NCBI GenBank assembly: GCA_023807065.1
Contig: JAJJLU010003727.1
Coordinates: 1-35,081 of the forward strand
DNA: 35,081 bases
Direction of reading: 5' to 3'
Source of the DNA: Isotricha intestinalis
Lineage: Eukaryota > Ciliophora > Litostomatea > Vestibuliferida > Isotrichidae
Shown here: positions 18,683-28,370 of the stretch, piece after piece
Layout of the letters: each line of letters begins with the position of its first letter
How positions within the stretch are numbered: position 1 is the stretch's first letter
Translations under genes and position numbers: made by a program
The notes under the pieces: model-generated
The model's input: the letters and a program-made list of their open reading frames with translations, nothing else
The model's database searches: none
Told to the model about the DNA's origin: nothing

Positions 18683-19630
18683 ATGAAAAGCAAAAGAATA
18701 CAAAATAAGTTTCTTCATTTAAGTGACATGAAATCTGATAATGCATCATCAGAAAAAAAAATGAATGTAGATGTTAAAATATATGAAAAAAAGTACAAAA
18801 GAGAAGAAGAAGAAGAAGAAGAAACAGGAGAAATAAACAGAAATTATTGGTATAGAGGAGAATTAATGCAATTAGTTCCTGATGTATTTAAAGAACTTGC
18901 TGAAAATCAAGAAGTAGTAGTAGAGCAAAAAATAGAATTATTAGAAGTCTTATCAGGATGTGAAACAGCAAATAGATATAATGTGTATTTATTAGATAAA
19001 GATAAAGTGAAAAAATTTTTATTTAAATGTAAAGAACAATCAAGTTGGTTTTGTAGAAATTGTTGTCCTTCAAGTATGAGATCATTTGATTTAAAAATGG
19101 TTCATATATTAAATTCAATAAAGAAAATAAATTATAAGAAAACAATAGCAGATTTCCAAAGAGATTTTCAATGTACATGTTTTTGTGGTTGTAGACCAAA
19201 AATGGATGGATATATTTTGGAGTTAGGAGAAAAAAAAAATAAAAAATCAATAGGTTCATTAACAGAACTTTTTGGTTGTAATTCACATTTATTAGTTTAT
19301 GGAGCAAATAATGAAGTAAGATGGAGAATTTATGCAGAATATTGTCAAATGGGATTTTGTTGTAGAGATACATCAATTGGAAAATGTTATGAAGTTGATT
19401 TTTGGATTTTTGATGCTAATTCAGATATGACTAAACATAAACCTGTTGGAAATATACATAAAGTTTTTAAAGGTTTAAGTGAATTAATGACTGATTCTGA
19501 TGCTTTTATTTTAACTTTTCCTAAAAAAGCTACTCCTATTGAAAGATTAATGCTTATTGGTGCTGTAATTATGATTGATTATAGATATTATGAATCTACA
19601 GCTTTGTTTAGTTGTGGAAGTATTATTTAA
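18683..19630 (+). CDS. phospholipid scramblase family protein
   Basis: This is a 315-aa protein, the normal family length. It shows the family's ordered landmarks: EQKIELLEVLSGCETANRYN near residues 78-98 (family: …LLExxTGxExxNRY), the Cys-rich block FCRNCCPSSMRSF near 122-134, the second Cys block CTCFCGCRPKM near 165-175, a CC motif near FCCRDTSIGKCYEVDFWI, and the C-terminal helix IGAVIMIDYRYYE corresponding to the hydrophobic end of scramblases. The acidic N-terminus (a seven-residue Glu run near 47-53) replaces the Pro-rich region of animal PLSCR1. Members bind calcium and move lipids between leaflets or act as palmitoylated signalling proteins. Membrane location is inferred. Confidence 0.85.
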   Translation: MKSKRIQNKFLHLSDMKSDNASSEKKMNVDVKIYEKKYKREEEEEEETGEINRNYWYRGELMQLVPDVFKELAENQEVVVEQKIELLEVLSGCETANRYNVYLLDKDKVKKFLFKCKEQSSWFCRNCCPSSMRSFDLKMVHILNSIKKINYKKTIADFQRDFQCTCFCGCRPKMDGYILELGEKKNKKSIGSLTELFGCNSHLLVYGANNEVRWRIYAEYCQMGFCCRDTSIGKCYEVDFWIFDANSDMTKHKPVGNIHKVFKGLSELMTDSDAFILTFPKKATPIERLMLIGAVIMIDYRYYESTALFSCGSII

Positions 19631-19757
19631 TATATTTTTTTTCTTTTTTATTTGCTTTTCATTTAGATATTATTTATTTTTACAAAAGACATTGAAAGAT
19701 AATATTATTATATAATATTATGAATTATTTTTTTTATTATAGTTAATTAATTATTTT

Positions 19758-22700
19758 TTATATATTTCCTATTATTTTTTTTTTTTTCTTATCATTAAAT
19801 TCTTTTTCTGTTATATTTATTAAATCTTTATATGAAAATGTTTTTAATTTAGATATTAATCTTTGTAAAGCATTCATATGAATTTGCATTTTTAATTCTC
19901 TTCCTTTTTTAGGAGTAAACATATCAATATAACAATAACATGTAGAAAGTAAACTTGGTTGAGCTTTAATAGCAATATAAGTTAAAATATCATCAAAATT
20001 ACTTTCATTATATCCATATAAAATAATCATATTATTAATAATTTCATTTAATTTTTGAAGTTCATTTAATTTTTTTCTAGGACAAGATTCAAATAACATA
20101 TTTGAAATAATTTTTGTACATAAATAAATAGTATTTTCATTAATTGAAGTATAATTTTTAATTATCATTTCTGGTTTAATCCAACCTAAATAAAAACAAT
20201 TTTTATAAATTTCAATATCATCTCCCATTGAAATAGAAGGATAAATTTTCTCATATAATTTTTGATAAATATAATTTTCAATTTCTTTTTTCATATCATT
20301 TAAATCAATTTGAGAATAATGAGCAAATAATTTATTTTGATCAATATATTTATGTACAATGGATATTAATTCCATTATTGATTCTGGAATTTTACATTTT
20401 TTTTCTAAATCAAGAATTGAATTTGTATCAAGTAAATTAAAATTGGGAAATAATTCAAAAATTTGATTTAAATTTTTACATTCATATATTTTACTAACTT
20501 CATTTTTATCTTCTTTTTTTTCTTGATTTTGACAATCTATTATTTCAAATTTAATTCCACTCAAAAAATTTTCATTCCATAAAATTATGAGTTTAATATT
20601 AATATTTGCAGTTCTAACAAAATTTAAAATTTCAAATTTTTTTTCATTGTTTTTTAATCTAATTAAATTATAATTAATAATATCAATTGATTTTGAAGTA
20701 TTAACAACTTTAGAAAAAAGAATATTTAAAGTATTATCTTTTTGTATTTCTTTTAAAGTTTTTTGACATTCTTCCATTAATAAATCAAATAATAATAAAA
20801 AATCATTTTCTAAAAATTTTTTTGGTATATTCTCAATATTAGATTCTAAATATAATCCAAACCATTGTAAAGGAATTGTTTTTTCTTTTAAAACATCACT
20901 AAATCCTTCTAATGCTATTAATGTATTTAATCCTTTTATAAAATTTTCATTTTTTTCATAATGAAATTTCACCTTTGTTAAATCATTTAAATTTTTTATT
21001 ATTGTATTTATTGAATATTTTATTCTTGATAATTGAAAATTTTCATTATTTTCTGAATCATCACCTACAAAAGAAAATTTTTTATTTATTTTATGAGATA
21101 ATTTTTCTTTCATATTATTTGTATAATTTAATCTACTTATGAAAATAAAAGTTTTTTGATTTTTCATTACATCATTTTGAATTTTTTTTTTAAATGTATT
21201 ATCATGAAAAGTTAATTTCTTATAAGTTTTATAAAATATTGTTTCAGAATCACCTAAAATTTCTGTGGAATGTTCTTTTAAAATATTATAAATATTTAAA
21301 TAATCATTCCATGTTAAACATATACTTTGATGATCAATTCCTTCATTTTCATGATATTTAAAAAATTCATAATCTATATTTTTCACTTTTACATTTAATC
21401 TTTTTTTCTCAAGTAAATCTTCAATTACTTTTGGTATTTCAGTAGTAGTTAAATTATCAAAAAAATAAAACATTGAAGGCATAATTTCACAAATATAACA
21501 ATTAAAAATTGTATAAATTGATTCATTTGATAAATTTGAATTAAATAATTTTCCTTTATATAATTGTTTTAATATTTTTAATAAAATTGATAATTTTGAA
21601 TTTTTTGTATTATTTATAGATGATATTTTCATAATTATTCCATTAAAATTAGGAACAGATAATAAAGGAAATAATAAATTTTTAAAGAAAAATTCACCTA
21701 AAAAAATATTTTTTTGTGTTTTAGTGATATTAGGAAATTTAATTTCTAAAAGTCTTTCAATTATTACACTAATACATTTTATAAAATATGGTATTGAAGG
21801 AATATTATCAATTAAAACATATAAAAATTTATCTATTAAATTTTTAATTTTCTCAAAATTATATTTAAATAAAACTATAACTTTATCAAGCTTTGTTTTA
21901 TTTAATTTTAATTGAGATAATTTCATAAGTAAAGCTTCATTTGAAAATATATCATTATTATTTTCTTTATTTATAATTTCAATTTGATTTTTATAAAATT
22001 CTTCCATATTCTTATTTTCTGCTTCAAAAATTTTAGTATATAATTCTTCTTTATTTAAACTTTTTGAATAATCTTTATCTATTAAATTTTCAGAAATTCC
22101 TTTCAAAACTGGATTATCTATTACATTATTAATTGTATAATAACCAGAAGAAAGAAAATATTCTTCTATTTCATTATATTGTCTTATTCTAAATTTAGGA
22201 ATTATTTTTTTTTTGTTTGTTTTTCCATGTAATATTTTATCTATAGCTTCGTTTTTTATATTTTCATAAAAACTAATTTTTTTCAAATTATTGTTCTCTT
22301 CTTTATTTCTTTCTTTATTTTTATTTTCATTTTCTTTATTTTCAATATCTTCATCAATAAAATCTTTTATACTTTTTTCAAATAAATTATTATAATTAAA
22401 AAATATTCTTTCTTGGAAATTTTTTTGAATTTTTTCTGATTTTTCTTTTTTTATTTTATTAAACAAAGATAAAGCATTACTTTTTCTAATATTAGAAGTA
22501 AGAAATTTTCTATAATCTTCAATTTCTTTAATAACTTTAAATTTAGAGAGATTATATTTAGAAGATAAATAATCTTTTAATTTATAAATTTCTAATCCGA
22601 TGAAAGGAGAAACAGTATCTTCTTTATAAAAACTTTTTAATTCTTCTAAATCAAAAACTAATTTATTAATAATTGTTTCAAAATAAACTTTAACATCATC

Positions 22701-23267
22701 TCTTCTTGTTAAACTTTTTAATAAAACAGAAATAAATGTTTTACTTGGATCAAGAAATTCCATATGATTAATATCTTTAATTTCATTTATATCTTTTTCA
22801 ATTAATAAATATATTAAAACTAATAAAGGTTCATTTATTGATGTAGAACTAAATACATCAACATAAAAAAAATGACATAAAAAATTTGCAAATTCTTCAT
22901 ATTTTGTATTATCTATTTTATTTATTAATTTTAAAAGCATTTCATTATTATTTCTAAAATAAAAAAATAATTTTTCTAATGGATCTATACATTGAGGAAG
23001 TTCTGATTTTGAATCTTTACTTAATTCAAATTTAATATATTTTTGATCTGTTGAATTTAAATCTTTATTATTAAAATATATTTCTTGGATTGATAACTTT
23101 TTTTTATAATATTCATATGTATTTAATTCTATTTTTTCAAAAAGTTCTTCTTTGTTGTTTAAAAATATTTCTCTTAATGCAATTTCTTGTTTTAATGTTT
23201 TTTGAAGAATTTGTAATTTTTCTAATATAATTAATGATGATTCATTATCTAATTTTTTATTATCCAT
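19758..23267 (-). CDS. RasGAP-VPS9 protein, GAPVD1-like Rab5 exchange factor
   Basis: This is a 1169-aa protein. The N-terminal part matches the RasGAP domain of GAPVD1: LEKLFFYFRNNNEMLLKLIN near 98-117, LLVLIYLLIEKDINEI near 148-163, SKTFISVLLKSLTRRDDVKV near 173-192, and, after a charged insertion of about 200 residues, DNIPSIPYFIKCISVIIERL and the helix FFFKNLLFPLLSVPNF near 520-535. The canonical FLR Arg is a Lys here, so GAP activity is doubtful. The C-terminus holds a VPS9 domain (about 1000-1150): KLNELQKLNEIINNMIILYG, then DDILTYIAIKAQPSLLST and CYIDMF, the signature that activates Rab5-type GTPases. In other eukaryotes such proteins act on early endosomes and receptor traffic. It lies convergent to the scramblase gene, with 127 bp between the stops. 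Confidence 0.72.
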   Translation of the reverse strand: MDNKKLDNESSLIILEKLQILQKTLKQEIALREIFLNNKEELFEKIELNTYEYYKKKLSIQEIYFNNKDLNSTDQKYIKFELSKDSKSELPQCIDPLEKLFFYFRNNNEMLLKLINKIDNTKYEEFANFLCHFFYVDVFSSTSINEPLLVLIYLLIEKDINEIKDINHMEFLDPSKTFISVLLKSLTRRDDVKVYFETIINKLVFDLEELKSFYKEDTVSPFIGLEIYKLKDYLSSKYNLSKFKVIKEIEDYRKFLTSNIRKSNALSLFNKIKKEKSEKIQKNFQERIFFNYNNLFEKSIKDFIDEDIENKENENKNKERNKEENNNLKKISFYENIKNEAIDKILHGKTNKKKIIPKFRIRQYNEIEEYFLSSGYYTINNVIDNPVLKGISENLIDKDYSKSLNKEELYTKIFEAENKNMEEFYKNQIEIINKENNNDIFSNEALLMKLSQLKLNKTKLDKVIVLFKYNFEKIKNLIDKFLYVLIDNIPSIPYFIKCISVIIERLLEIKFPNITKTQKNIFLGEFFFKNLLFPLLSVPNFNGIIMKISSINNTKNSKLSILLKILKQLYKGKLFNSNLSNESIYTIFNCYICEIMPSMFYFFDNLTTTEIPKVIEDLLEKKRLNVKVKNIDYEFFKYHENEGIDHQSICLTWNDYLNIYNILKEHSTEILGDSETIFYKTYKKLTFHDNTFKKKIQNDVMKNQKTFIFISRLNYTNNMKEKLSHKINKKFSFVGDDSENNENFQLSRIKYSINTIIKNLNDLTKVKFHYEKNENFIKGLNTLIALEGFSDVLKEKTIPLQWFGLYLESNIENIPKKFLENDFLLLFDLLMEECQKTLKEIQKDNTLNILFSKVVNTSKSIDIINYNLIRLKNNEKKFEILNFVRTANINIKLIILWNENFLSGIKFEIIDCQNQEKKEDKNEVSKIYECKNLNQIFELFPNFNLLDTNSILDLEKKCKIPESIMELISIVHKYIDQNKLFAHYSQIDLNDMKKEIENYIYQKLYEKIYPSISMGDDIEIYKNCFYLGWIKPEMIIKNYTSINENTIYLCTKIISNMLFESCPRKKLNELQKLNEIINNMIILYGYNESNFDDILTYIAIKAQPSLLSTCYCYIDMFTPKKGRELKMQIHMNALQRLISKLKTFSYKDLINITEKEFNDKKKKKIIGNI

Positions 23268-23406
23268 ATATTTTTAATAATTAATTTTAAATCAGAAGCA
23301 TTAAAAATTATTTTTAAATATTATTATGAAAAATCAAATAATAATTTAGGATTTTTTTTAAAATATAATAAAAAAAACTTAATAGTTTAATATAATAAAA
23401 TAAATA

Positions 23407-24726
23407 TTATTGAGCTCTTTCTTCATTGAAAATCAAACTAGATTTAATTTTTTTTTTCTGTTTAAATTTCCAAAATTCGAAAAAAATAACAATAAAAAAC
23501 ATAGTTCCAACAACAATACAACCAATAATAAATAAAATTTTTCTTTCATTTTCTAAATTTGAACTAATATGTTCTTTCCATTTACTCCATTCTTCAAAAA
23601 AATCTTCTCTTTCTCCTCCATATAATCCTATAATTTTTTCTTCAGCATTGAAAACAACTGTATATAATTTAATAAATGGTAATCCAAAAATCCAAATATT
23701 ATTATTTTCTTTTCTAAATTTTATCAATAATTTAATTTTCCCATTATCATCTTTTTTAATTAAATCATTCATATTAATATAATATCCAAAACCATCAATT
23801 ATAAAAGCTAAATATATATTTTTAAATTTATTAGTTTGATTACATAAAATAGAAATTTCAAAATTTTCAATTTCTTGAAAAGCACAAATTCCATTTAATT
23901 CATTTTCAAATAAATTATGAAGAAAAATATCATAAAATTTTTTAGGAATACTAATATAATTAAAAGCACTATCAAAAGAAACTTGACTAGGAGAAATATC
24001 AAAAGAATCTTCAAAAGTTTTATCAATTTTTCCAATAATAATATGAGTTAAAGAACAAATCCATCCATTTCTATATTCATCATCTAATTCAGAAGAATCA
24101 GTAAGATTACATGATGAAAAAGGATAATTATTATATTTTTCTGGTATATCTCCAAAATATATTTTATTTTGTTCTAATGTAAAAATTGTCTTATTTATTA
24201 TATTATTGTTTTTACTTAAATGAAGAATATTTGAATTATTTATTAATGTTTTATATCCTAAACCTAATTTTCCATTTGGGTAATCTTTAAAAAATTTATC
24301 ATAATAATTTACTGATAAAAACTTAAAATTATTTAATTTAATATTTTCTAAATTTCCTATTTTCAAAGAATCTTCTCTGATTTCTCCTTGAACATCTCCA
24401 TCTTCATCTACAAGTAAAATTGTTTCATTTTTATTTATATTTGATGGAAAAGATGAATTATAATAATTTGTTATATTTAAATGCGAAAATAAATTTGTAT
24501 TTATTGATATTGATGGAACCCATGATATACTTGATGTTGTATCTATTTGAACTTCAAAACTTTGATTCCCTAATTTTATTAATATTGTATAAAAATCATT
24601 TATTCCTTTTACTTCATTTAAATCAAATTCAATTGTATTATTCTCCCCATATTTAATAAGAAAAATAAAAAAAAAAAAATTTAAAATCTTATTCCACATT
24701 AAATAAAAAAAACAAAATAAAATCAT
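23407..24726 (-). CDS. membrane-anchored pepsin-family (A1) aspartyl protease-like protein
   Basis: This is a 439-aa protein. An N-terminal signal peptide (hydrophobic to about residue 24) and a membrane helix near 396-416 (ILFIIGCIVVGTMFFIVIFF) followed by a basic tail suggest a type I anchored enzyme of the secretory or vacuolar system. The fold landmarks are present: YTILIKLGNQSFEVQIDTTS near 46-65, GDVQGEIREDSLKIGN near 110-125, LGLGYK, VSFDSAFNYISIP near 249-261, and WIFGLPFIKLYTVVFNAEEK near the end of the lumenal part. Both catalytic Asp residues are kept (Asp62 and Asp252), but the usual DTG and D(T/S)G motifs are DTT and DSA. The flap Tyr is not evident. Activity is therefore uncertain; it may be degenerate or structurally divergent. 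Confidence 0.78.
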   Translation of the reverse strand: MILFCFFYLMWNKILNFFFFIFLIKYGENNTIEFDLNEVKGINDFYTILIKLGNQSFEVQIDTTSSISWVPSISINTNLFSHLNITNYYNSSFPSNINKNETILLVDEDGDVQGEIREDSLKIGNLENIKLNNFKFLSVNYYDKFFKDYPNGKLGLGYKTLINNSNILHLSKNNNIINKTIFTLEQNKIYFGDIPEKYNNYPFSSCNLTDSSELDDEYRNGWICSLTHIIIGKIDKTFEDSFDISPSQVSFDSAFNYISIPKKFYDIFLHNLFENELNGICAFQEIENFEISILCNQTNKFKNIYLAFIIDGFGYYINMNDLIKKDDNGKIKLLIKFRKENNNIWIFGLPFIKLYTVVFNAEEKIIGLYGGEREDFFEEWSKWKEHISSNLENERKILFIIGCIVVGTMFFIVIFFEFWKFKQKKKIKSSLIFNEERAQ

Positions 24727-24733
24727 TAATTTA

Positions 24734-24921
24734 TCATTTACATATAATTATAAAATTCCTGAACATTTCTAATCTTTCAATTTCTTCCTGAATTAAATTA
24801 TTAACAATTTCTTCAATAAAAACTTTCCTTTTTCTTGAATTATAAGTTCTCAAAAAAAATTCATCAATCAAAGTTGAATAAAGAAATAAAAATTCCAATT
24901 AACTACAAAATTAATGCTCAT
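24734..24921 (-). pseudogene. possible small gene with a broken frame
   Basis: On the minus strand, ATG at 24921 opens a frame of 17 codons that meets TGA at 24870-24868. The next frame (TTG at 24871 to TGA at 24736-24734) continues for 45 codons with coding-like composition, including SRKRKVFIEEIVNNLIQEEI and a final helix. A single extra T in the TTT at 24872-24870 would join the two frames without a stop. A third open frame lies further upstream to about 25018, again one T away from joining. The stop is only 7 bp from the start of the aspartyl-protease gene. Options are a decaying gene, sequencing errors in T-runs, or an exon of an unrecognised spliced gene. No family is recognised. Confidence 0.35.
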
Positions 24922-25094
24922 GTGAAAAAATTATTTTTTATATTAAATATTATTAATGATTTTAAAAAAAATACTACTATAAATAATATATTTTCTATAA
25001 ACTTTCTTAAAATTTCATTTTTATATAATTAATATTTTTAAAATTACTTTTAAATTTTATTTTTTGATATTACAATTTTTTATTTTTAAAGTGT
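24922..25094. other. A/T-rich leader region of the 25095 gene
   Basis: No gene with an ATG start is supported on the plus strand. An open frame on that strand (24835-25032) begins only at TTG and is complementary to the broken small gene. The minus strand carries the possible upstream frame mentioned there. T-rich runs precede the ATG at 25095. Confidence 0.35.
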
Positions 25095-26198
25095 ATGTCA
25101 AATATAAAATTTGTAAGATTGAGTTTGGAAATATCCCCTCTTAAAAATAAAAAAAGTAAAATCTTTCAAAATAAAATTTTACAGAAAATTTCAAAAGAAA
25201 TAAAAAATAATATGCAAAGTAATATAATATCTAATAGAGAAAAATCAAATGATATTATAAATAAAAGTAAAGATGATTCTTCTTATTCATTTAATAAAAA
25301 TAATGATGAGCAAAATGTAAATAAAATGTTAAATAATCAAAAAAAAAATATAAATTCACAAAATGAAATAAAATATGATACAAAATTTTTAAAATTATTA
25401 AATGGACAAATTCCAAAAGTTTCTCTAAAGAAACAATTATATAATTATTCACATGAAAATAAAATAATGAAATTAAGCAAAAGTTTATCATCTGCAAATA
25501 AGAAAATTTTTCGTTCTTTTAAAAAAAAATATTTAGAAAATCAACAACAAGTAAATAAATTATTATTACCAAAATTAGATAACATGAATAGTTTTGATTC
25601 AATATTTAAGAATTTAAACTCTTATGAAGATTCATATAATATTGATGACTTTAATAAAGATATGAGCAATTTTGACCAACAATATGAAACAATTAGATAT
25701 CCAAATCAAACATCCAAAATTATTGTTCAATTAACAAGAAATTTTGGAAGAAAAAATTTTTTAAAAAAATGTAGAGCAAAAAATCAAGTTTCTGATAATG
25801 ATATTAATTATAAATATATTATGAAATTTCCTCATAATCTAAAAACTTCTAAAAGTAATTCACAATTTAAAAGTTTTAATAATAATAATTCAAAAAAAAT
25901 TTGTTTTTTATCTTTACTCAAAGAAAATTCTGAAAATAAATATTTTGATAGAATTCAAAAAGGAAGAGAAAAAAAAGAAAGTGAAAAAATTGCATTATCT
26001 CGTTCAAATAGTGAATCATATAATAAAATTTTGAAAAAAATCAACAATGAAAATGTTAAAAAAATAAAATTTATTAGTTTTAATTCATTAAGAGAACAAA
26101 TAAATAATGGTACAAATGAGATAAGAGAAATAAACAAAAAAATAAAAAAAGATCTAAATATAGAAAATATAATATTATCAAGAAATAAAGATAAATAA
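25095..26198 (+). CDS. basic low-complexity protein, unknown function
   Basis: This is a 367-aa protein rich in Lys, Asn and Ser, with short hydrophobic patches and no membrane helix or signal peptide. Its most structured-looking parts are MSNIKFVRLSLEISPLK at the start, KFLKLLNGQIPKVSLKKQLY near 98-117, and TSKIIVQLTRNFGRKNFLKK near 210-229. The remainder is probably disordered. No family is recognised. It starts with a clean ATG, ends in TAA, and its codon use matches neighbouring genes, so it looks like a real gene rather than a shadow; the opposite-strand frames here are short. Confidence 0.65.
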   Translation: MSNIKFVRLSLEISPLKNKKSKIFQNKILQKISKEIKNNMQSNIISNREKSNDIINKSKDDSSYSFNKNNDEQNVNKMLNNQKKNINSQNEIKYDTKFLKLLNGQIPKVSLKKQLYNYSHENKIMKLSKSLSSANKKIFRSFKKKYLENQQQVNKLLLPKLDNMNSFDSIFKNLNSYEDSYNIDDFNKDMSNFDQQYETIRYPNQTSKIIVQLTRNFGRKNFLKKCRAKNQVSDNDINYKYIMKFPHNLKTSKSNSQFKSFNNNNSKKICFLSLLKENSENKYFDRIQKGREKKESEKIALSRSNSESYNKILKKINNENVKKIKFISFNSLREQINNGTNEIREINKKIKKDLNIENIILSRNKDK

Positions 26199-26362
26199 AT
26201 AAAATATAATATAAAAAATGAATAATTATATTATTGATTGAAAATATTTAAGATATAGCATTTATTGAATAATATTAAATTAAAAAAAATTTTTACCTTT
26301 TAAAAATGAATTTATATAAAAACTTTAAAAAAATATATTTTATATTTACAAAAATTACATTA

Positions 26363-28268
26363 TTAATCAGAATAATTACTTTTATTATTAATAGAACCTG
26401 AACCTTCAGTTTCATATATATCAGAAATATAATCTTCATATTCATTTTCTTCTTCTTTAGATATTAAATCTTCATCAACTAAACTTTTATCTTTAATATT
26501 TTCTCTAGTATCAAAAGAAGTAGTAAATAAACTATGTCTTCTTTTATCATTTTCATTATGAATATTATTATCTTTAATATAAATTCTTCTTTCATTAAAA
26601 GTTAAATGAAATTCTTTAATTTTTTTTTCAAATTTTTTCAAAGAAACTAAATTATCTCCTTTAACATCACTATGACTTTCAACAGGAAACATATTTCCAC
26701 ATAAAAAAATAAAAGAAACTAAATTTACCATTTTTGTATTTGAAATAAAGCAATTTAAAACATCATTTTGATATTGATGAATATTATCACAAATAAAATC
26801 ATTAAAATTATGACAAGTATCAATTCTTTCTTTATACCATTCAATTGTATCTTCTGCTTGAGGTTCCCATTGAGTTTTTATAAAATTACAAAATTCTGTT
26901 AATGTTAATGGAATCTTCATACTTGCTAATAAACGTAAATAATATTTTTCTTTTATTATTTTATTTCCTATTTTTATATGAATATTATCCATTAAACCTT
27001 TTTTTTTAAATGTTCCTAATAAAATTGAAAATTTTGATTTGATATAATTATTGAAATATATATTATATCCATTATTAATTTCTTCTTTTTTATACAATAA
27101 ATTTATTTCTGCAAAAGCTTTCTTTTCATTTTCATCAACAACTAAAATAAACATTAACATTGAAACAGTAAATAAACTTTTTAAAAAAACTCCACACATA
27201 CAAACAACACCAGCAATAATTCTTCCTACTAAAGTATCAGGAACATAATCACCATAACCTAAATTTACATTTGTTTGTGCTATAAACCAGAGACAATTAA
27301 AAAAATTACCAAAATCAGATGATTTTTCATCTTTTTGATAATTTTCAAAAACTTTAAATATATATGATCCTGCTAAAACTATGATTGAAAATATTAATGC
27401 TAATGTTATGAAACTATTACTTTTTAAATTTGTTCTGTATAAAAATGTCCATATATTATCATTTCCAAAAAATGAATTTATTTTCTGACTTCTACTATTT
27501 GTATATAAATTATAAACTCTAATTATTTTAAATATTACATAAAGTCGTATTATTGATAAAGAAAATAAAATCATATCTAAACTATATGTTACATCATTAC
27601 CTAGTATTTCTATTGTAAAATTACAGGATAAATAAGGATAAGGTTGAATTAAATGAACTAATATTTCTGCTCCTAATTTTATATATTTTGTTTTTTGATT
27701 TGGAACTTTTGCTCTTAAACTTAACATAAATTTTATATTTTGAAATTGTTTATATAAAATATATCTTATTATTAATGAAAAAACAACTAAAACTGAAATT
27801 ATTAAACATACAAATCTTAAAATATTATCTGAATGATTTGTTTTATATCCATGTTTATTATATTCAAAATGATTAAAATATAATGCTGTTACTATAAAAA
27901 AATCTGCAAGAAAACTAAATATATCTATATATAAAATTATTTTATTAAATTTTTTATAAAATTGTTTTATTTCATTTGGCTCAAGTTGACCATATTGTTT
28001 ATTTAAATATGGAAAATGATTTAAAAGAATATTTTGTTTTATTATTATTGAATTTTGTTGTTTTCCAACATTTGATGAATCTGTGAAAGATTTTTTAGTA
28101 AATTTTTTTAAATTTGATTTATTTGATAAAAATGTTCTATTCATTGCAGTGTCAGTGTTAATACTTTCTATATCATTAAAAAATTTTTATACTTCTTTTC
28201 ATTTTTGTAAAATCAAACAATGAATCTGTCTTTTTATTTTCTTTTCGATATGAAGTTAATAAAGACAT
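26363..28268 (-). CDS. SK-type (small-conductance Ca2+-activated-like) potassium channel
   Basis: The proposed gene has exons 28268-28193 and 28167-26363 (626 aa). The downstream exon alone has an internal ATG at 28144 (593 aa), but coding-like sequence (ESINTDTA) continues before it. Six membrane segments are visible (numbering from the 28144 Met): S1 near 52-76, S2 near 88-111, S3 near 137-153, S4 near 166-191, S5 near 224-249 and S6 near 290-318. The pore loop has FNCLWFIAQTNVNLGYGDYV with the K+ filter GYGD. S4 has few Arg residues (IIRLYVIFKIIRVY), as in SK channels and unlike strongly voltage-gated ones. After S6 the segment VDENEKKAFAEINLLYKKEE aligns in position with the calmodulin-binding region of SK channels, though no calmodulin motif is certain. 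The cytoplasmic tail is acidic and Ser-rich. Role: plasma-membrane K+ efflux, possibly calcium-controlled. Confidence 0.78.
28168..28192 (-). other. predicted 25-nt mini-intron
   Basis: On the minus strand the 25 nt begin GTATAA and end GATATAG. Removing them joins the frame from ATG 28268 (MSLLTSYRKENKKTDSLFDF, then TKMKR) to the SINTDTAMNRTF frame of the channel exactly in phase. Without removal the frame stops at TAA 28178-28176. The rival explanation is one extra T in the T6 run at 28183-28178, since deleting one T also restores the frame. Introns of about 25 nt with GTA…TAG ends are typical of some ciliates. Confidence 0.5.
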
Positions 28269-28370
28269 ATTTTTTCAATTGAAAAAAATAATAAATTATA
28301 AAATATAAAAAAATAAATAATAAAAAAAAGTAAAAAAATTTGAAAAAATTAATCATTAAATGTTTAATAA

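Noticed and set aside
24835..25032. 65-codon plus-strand frame
   Set aside because: It starts at TTG, has no ATG, and is antisense to the better-supported minus-strand frames.
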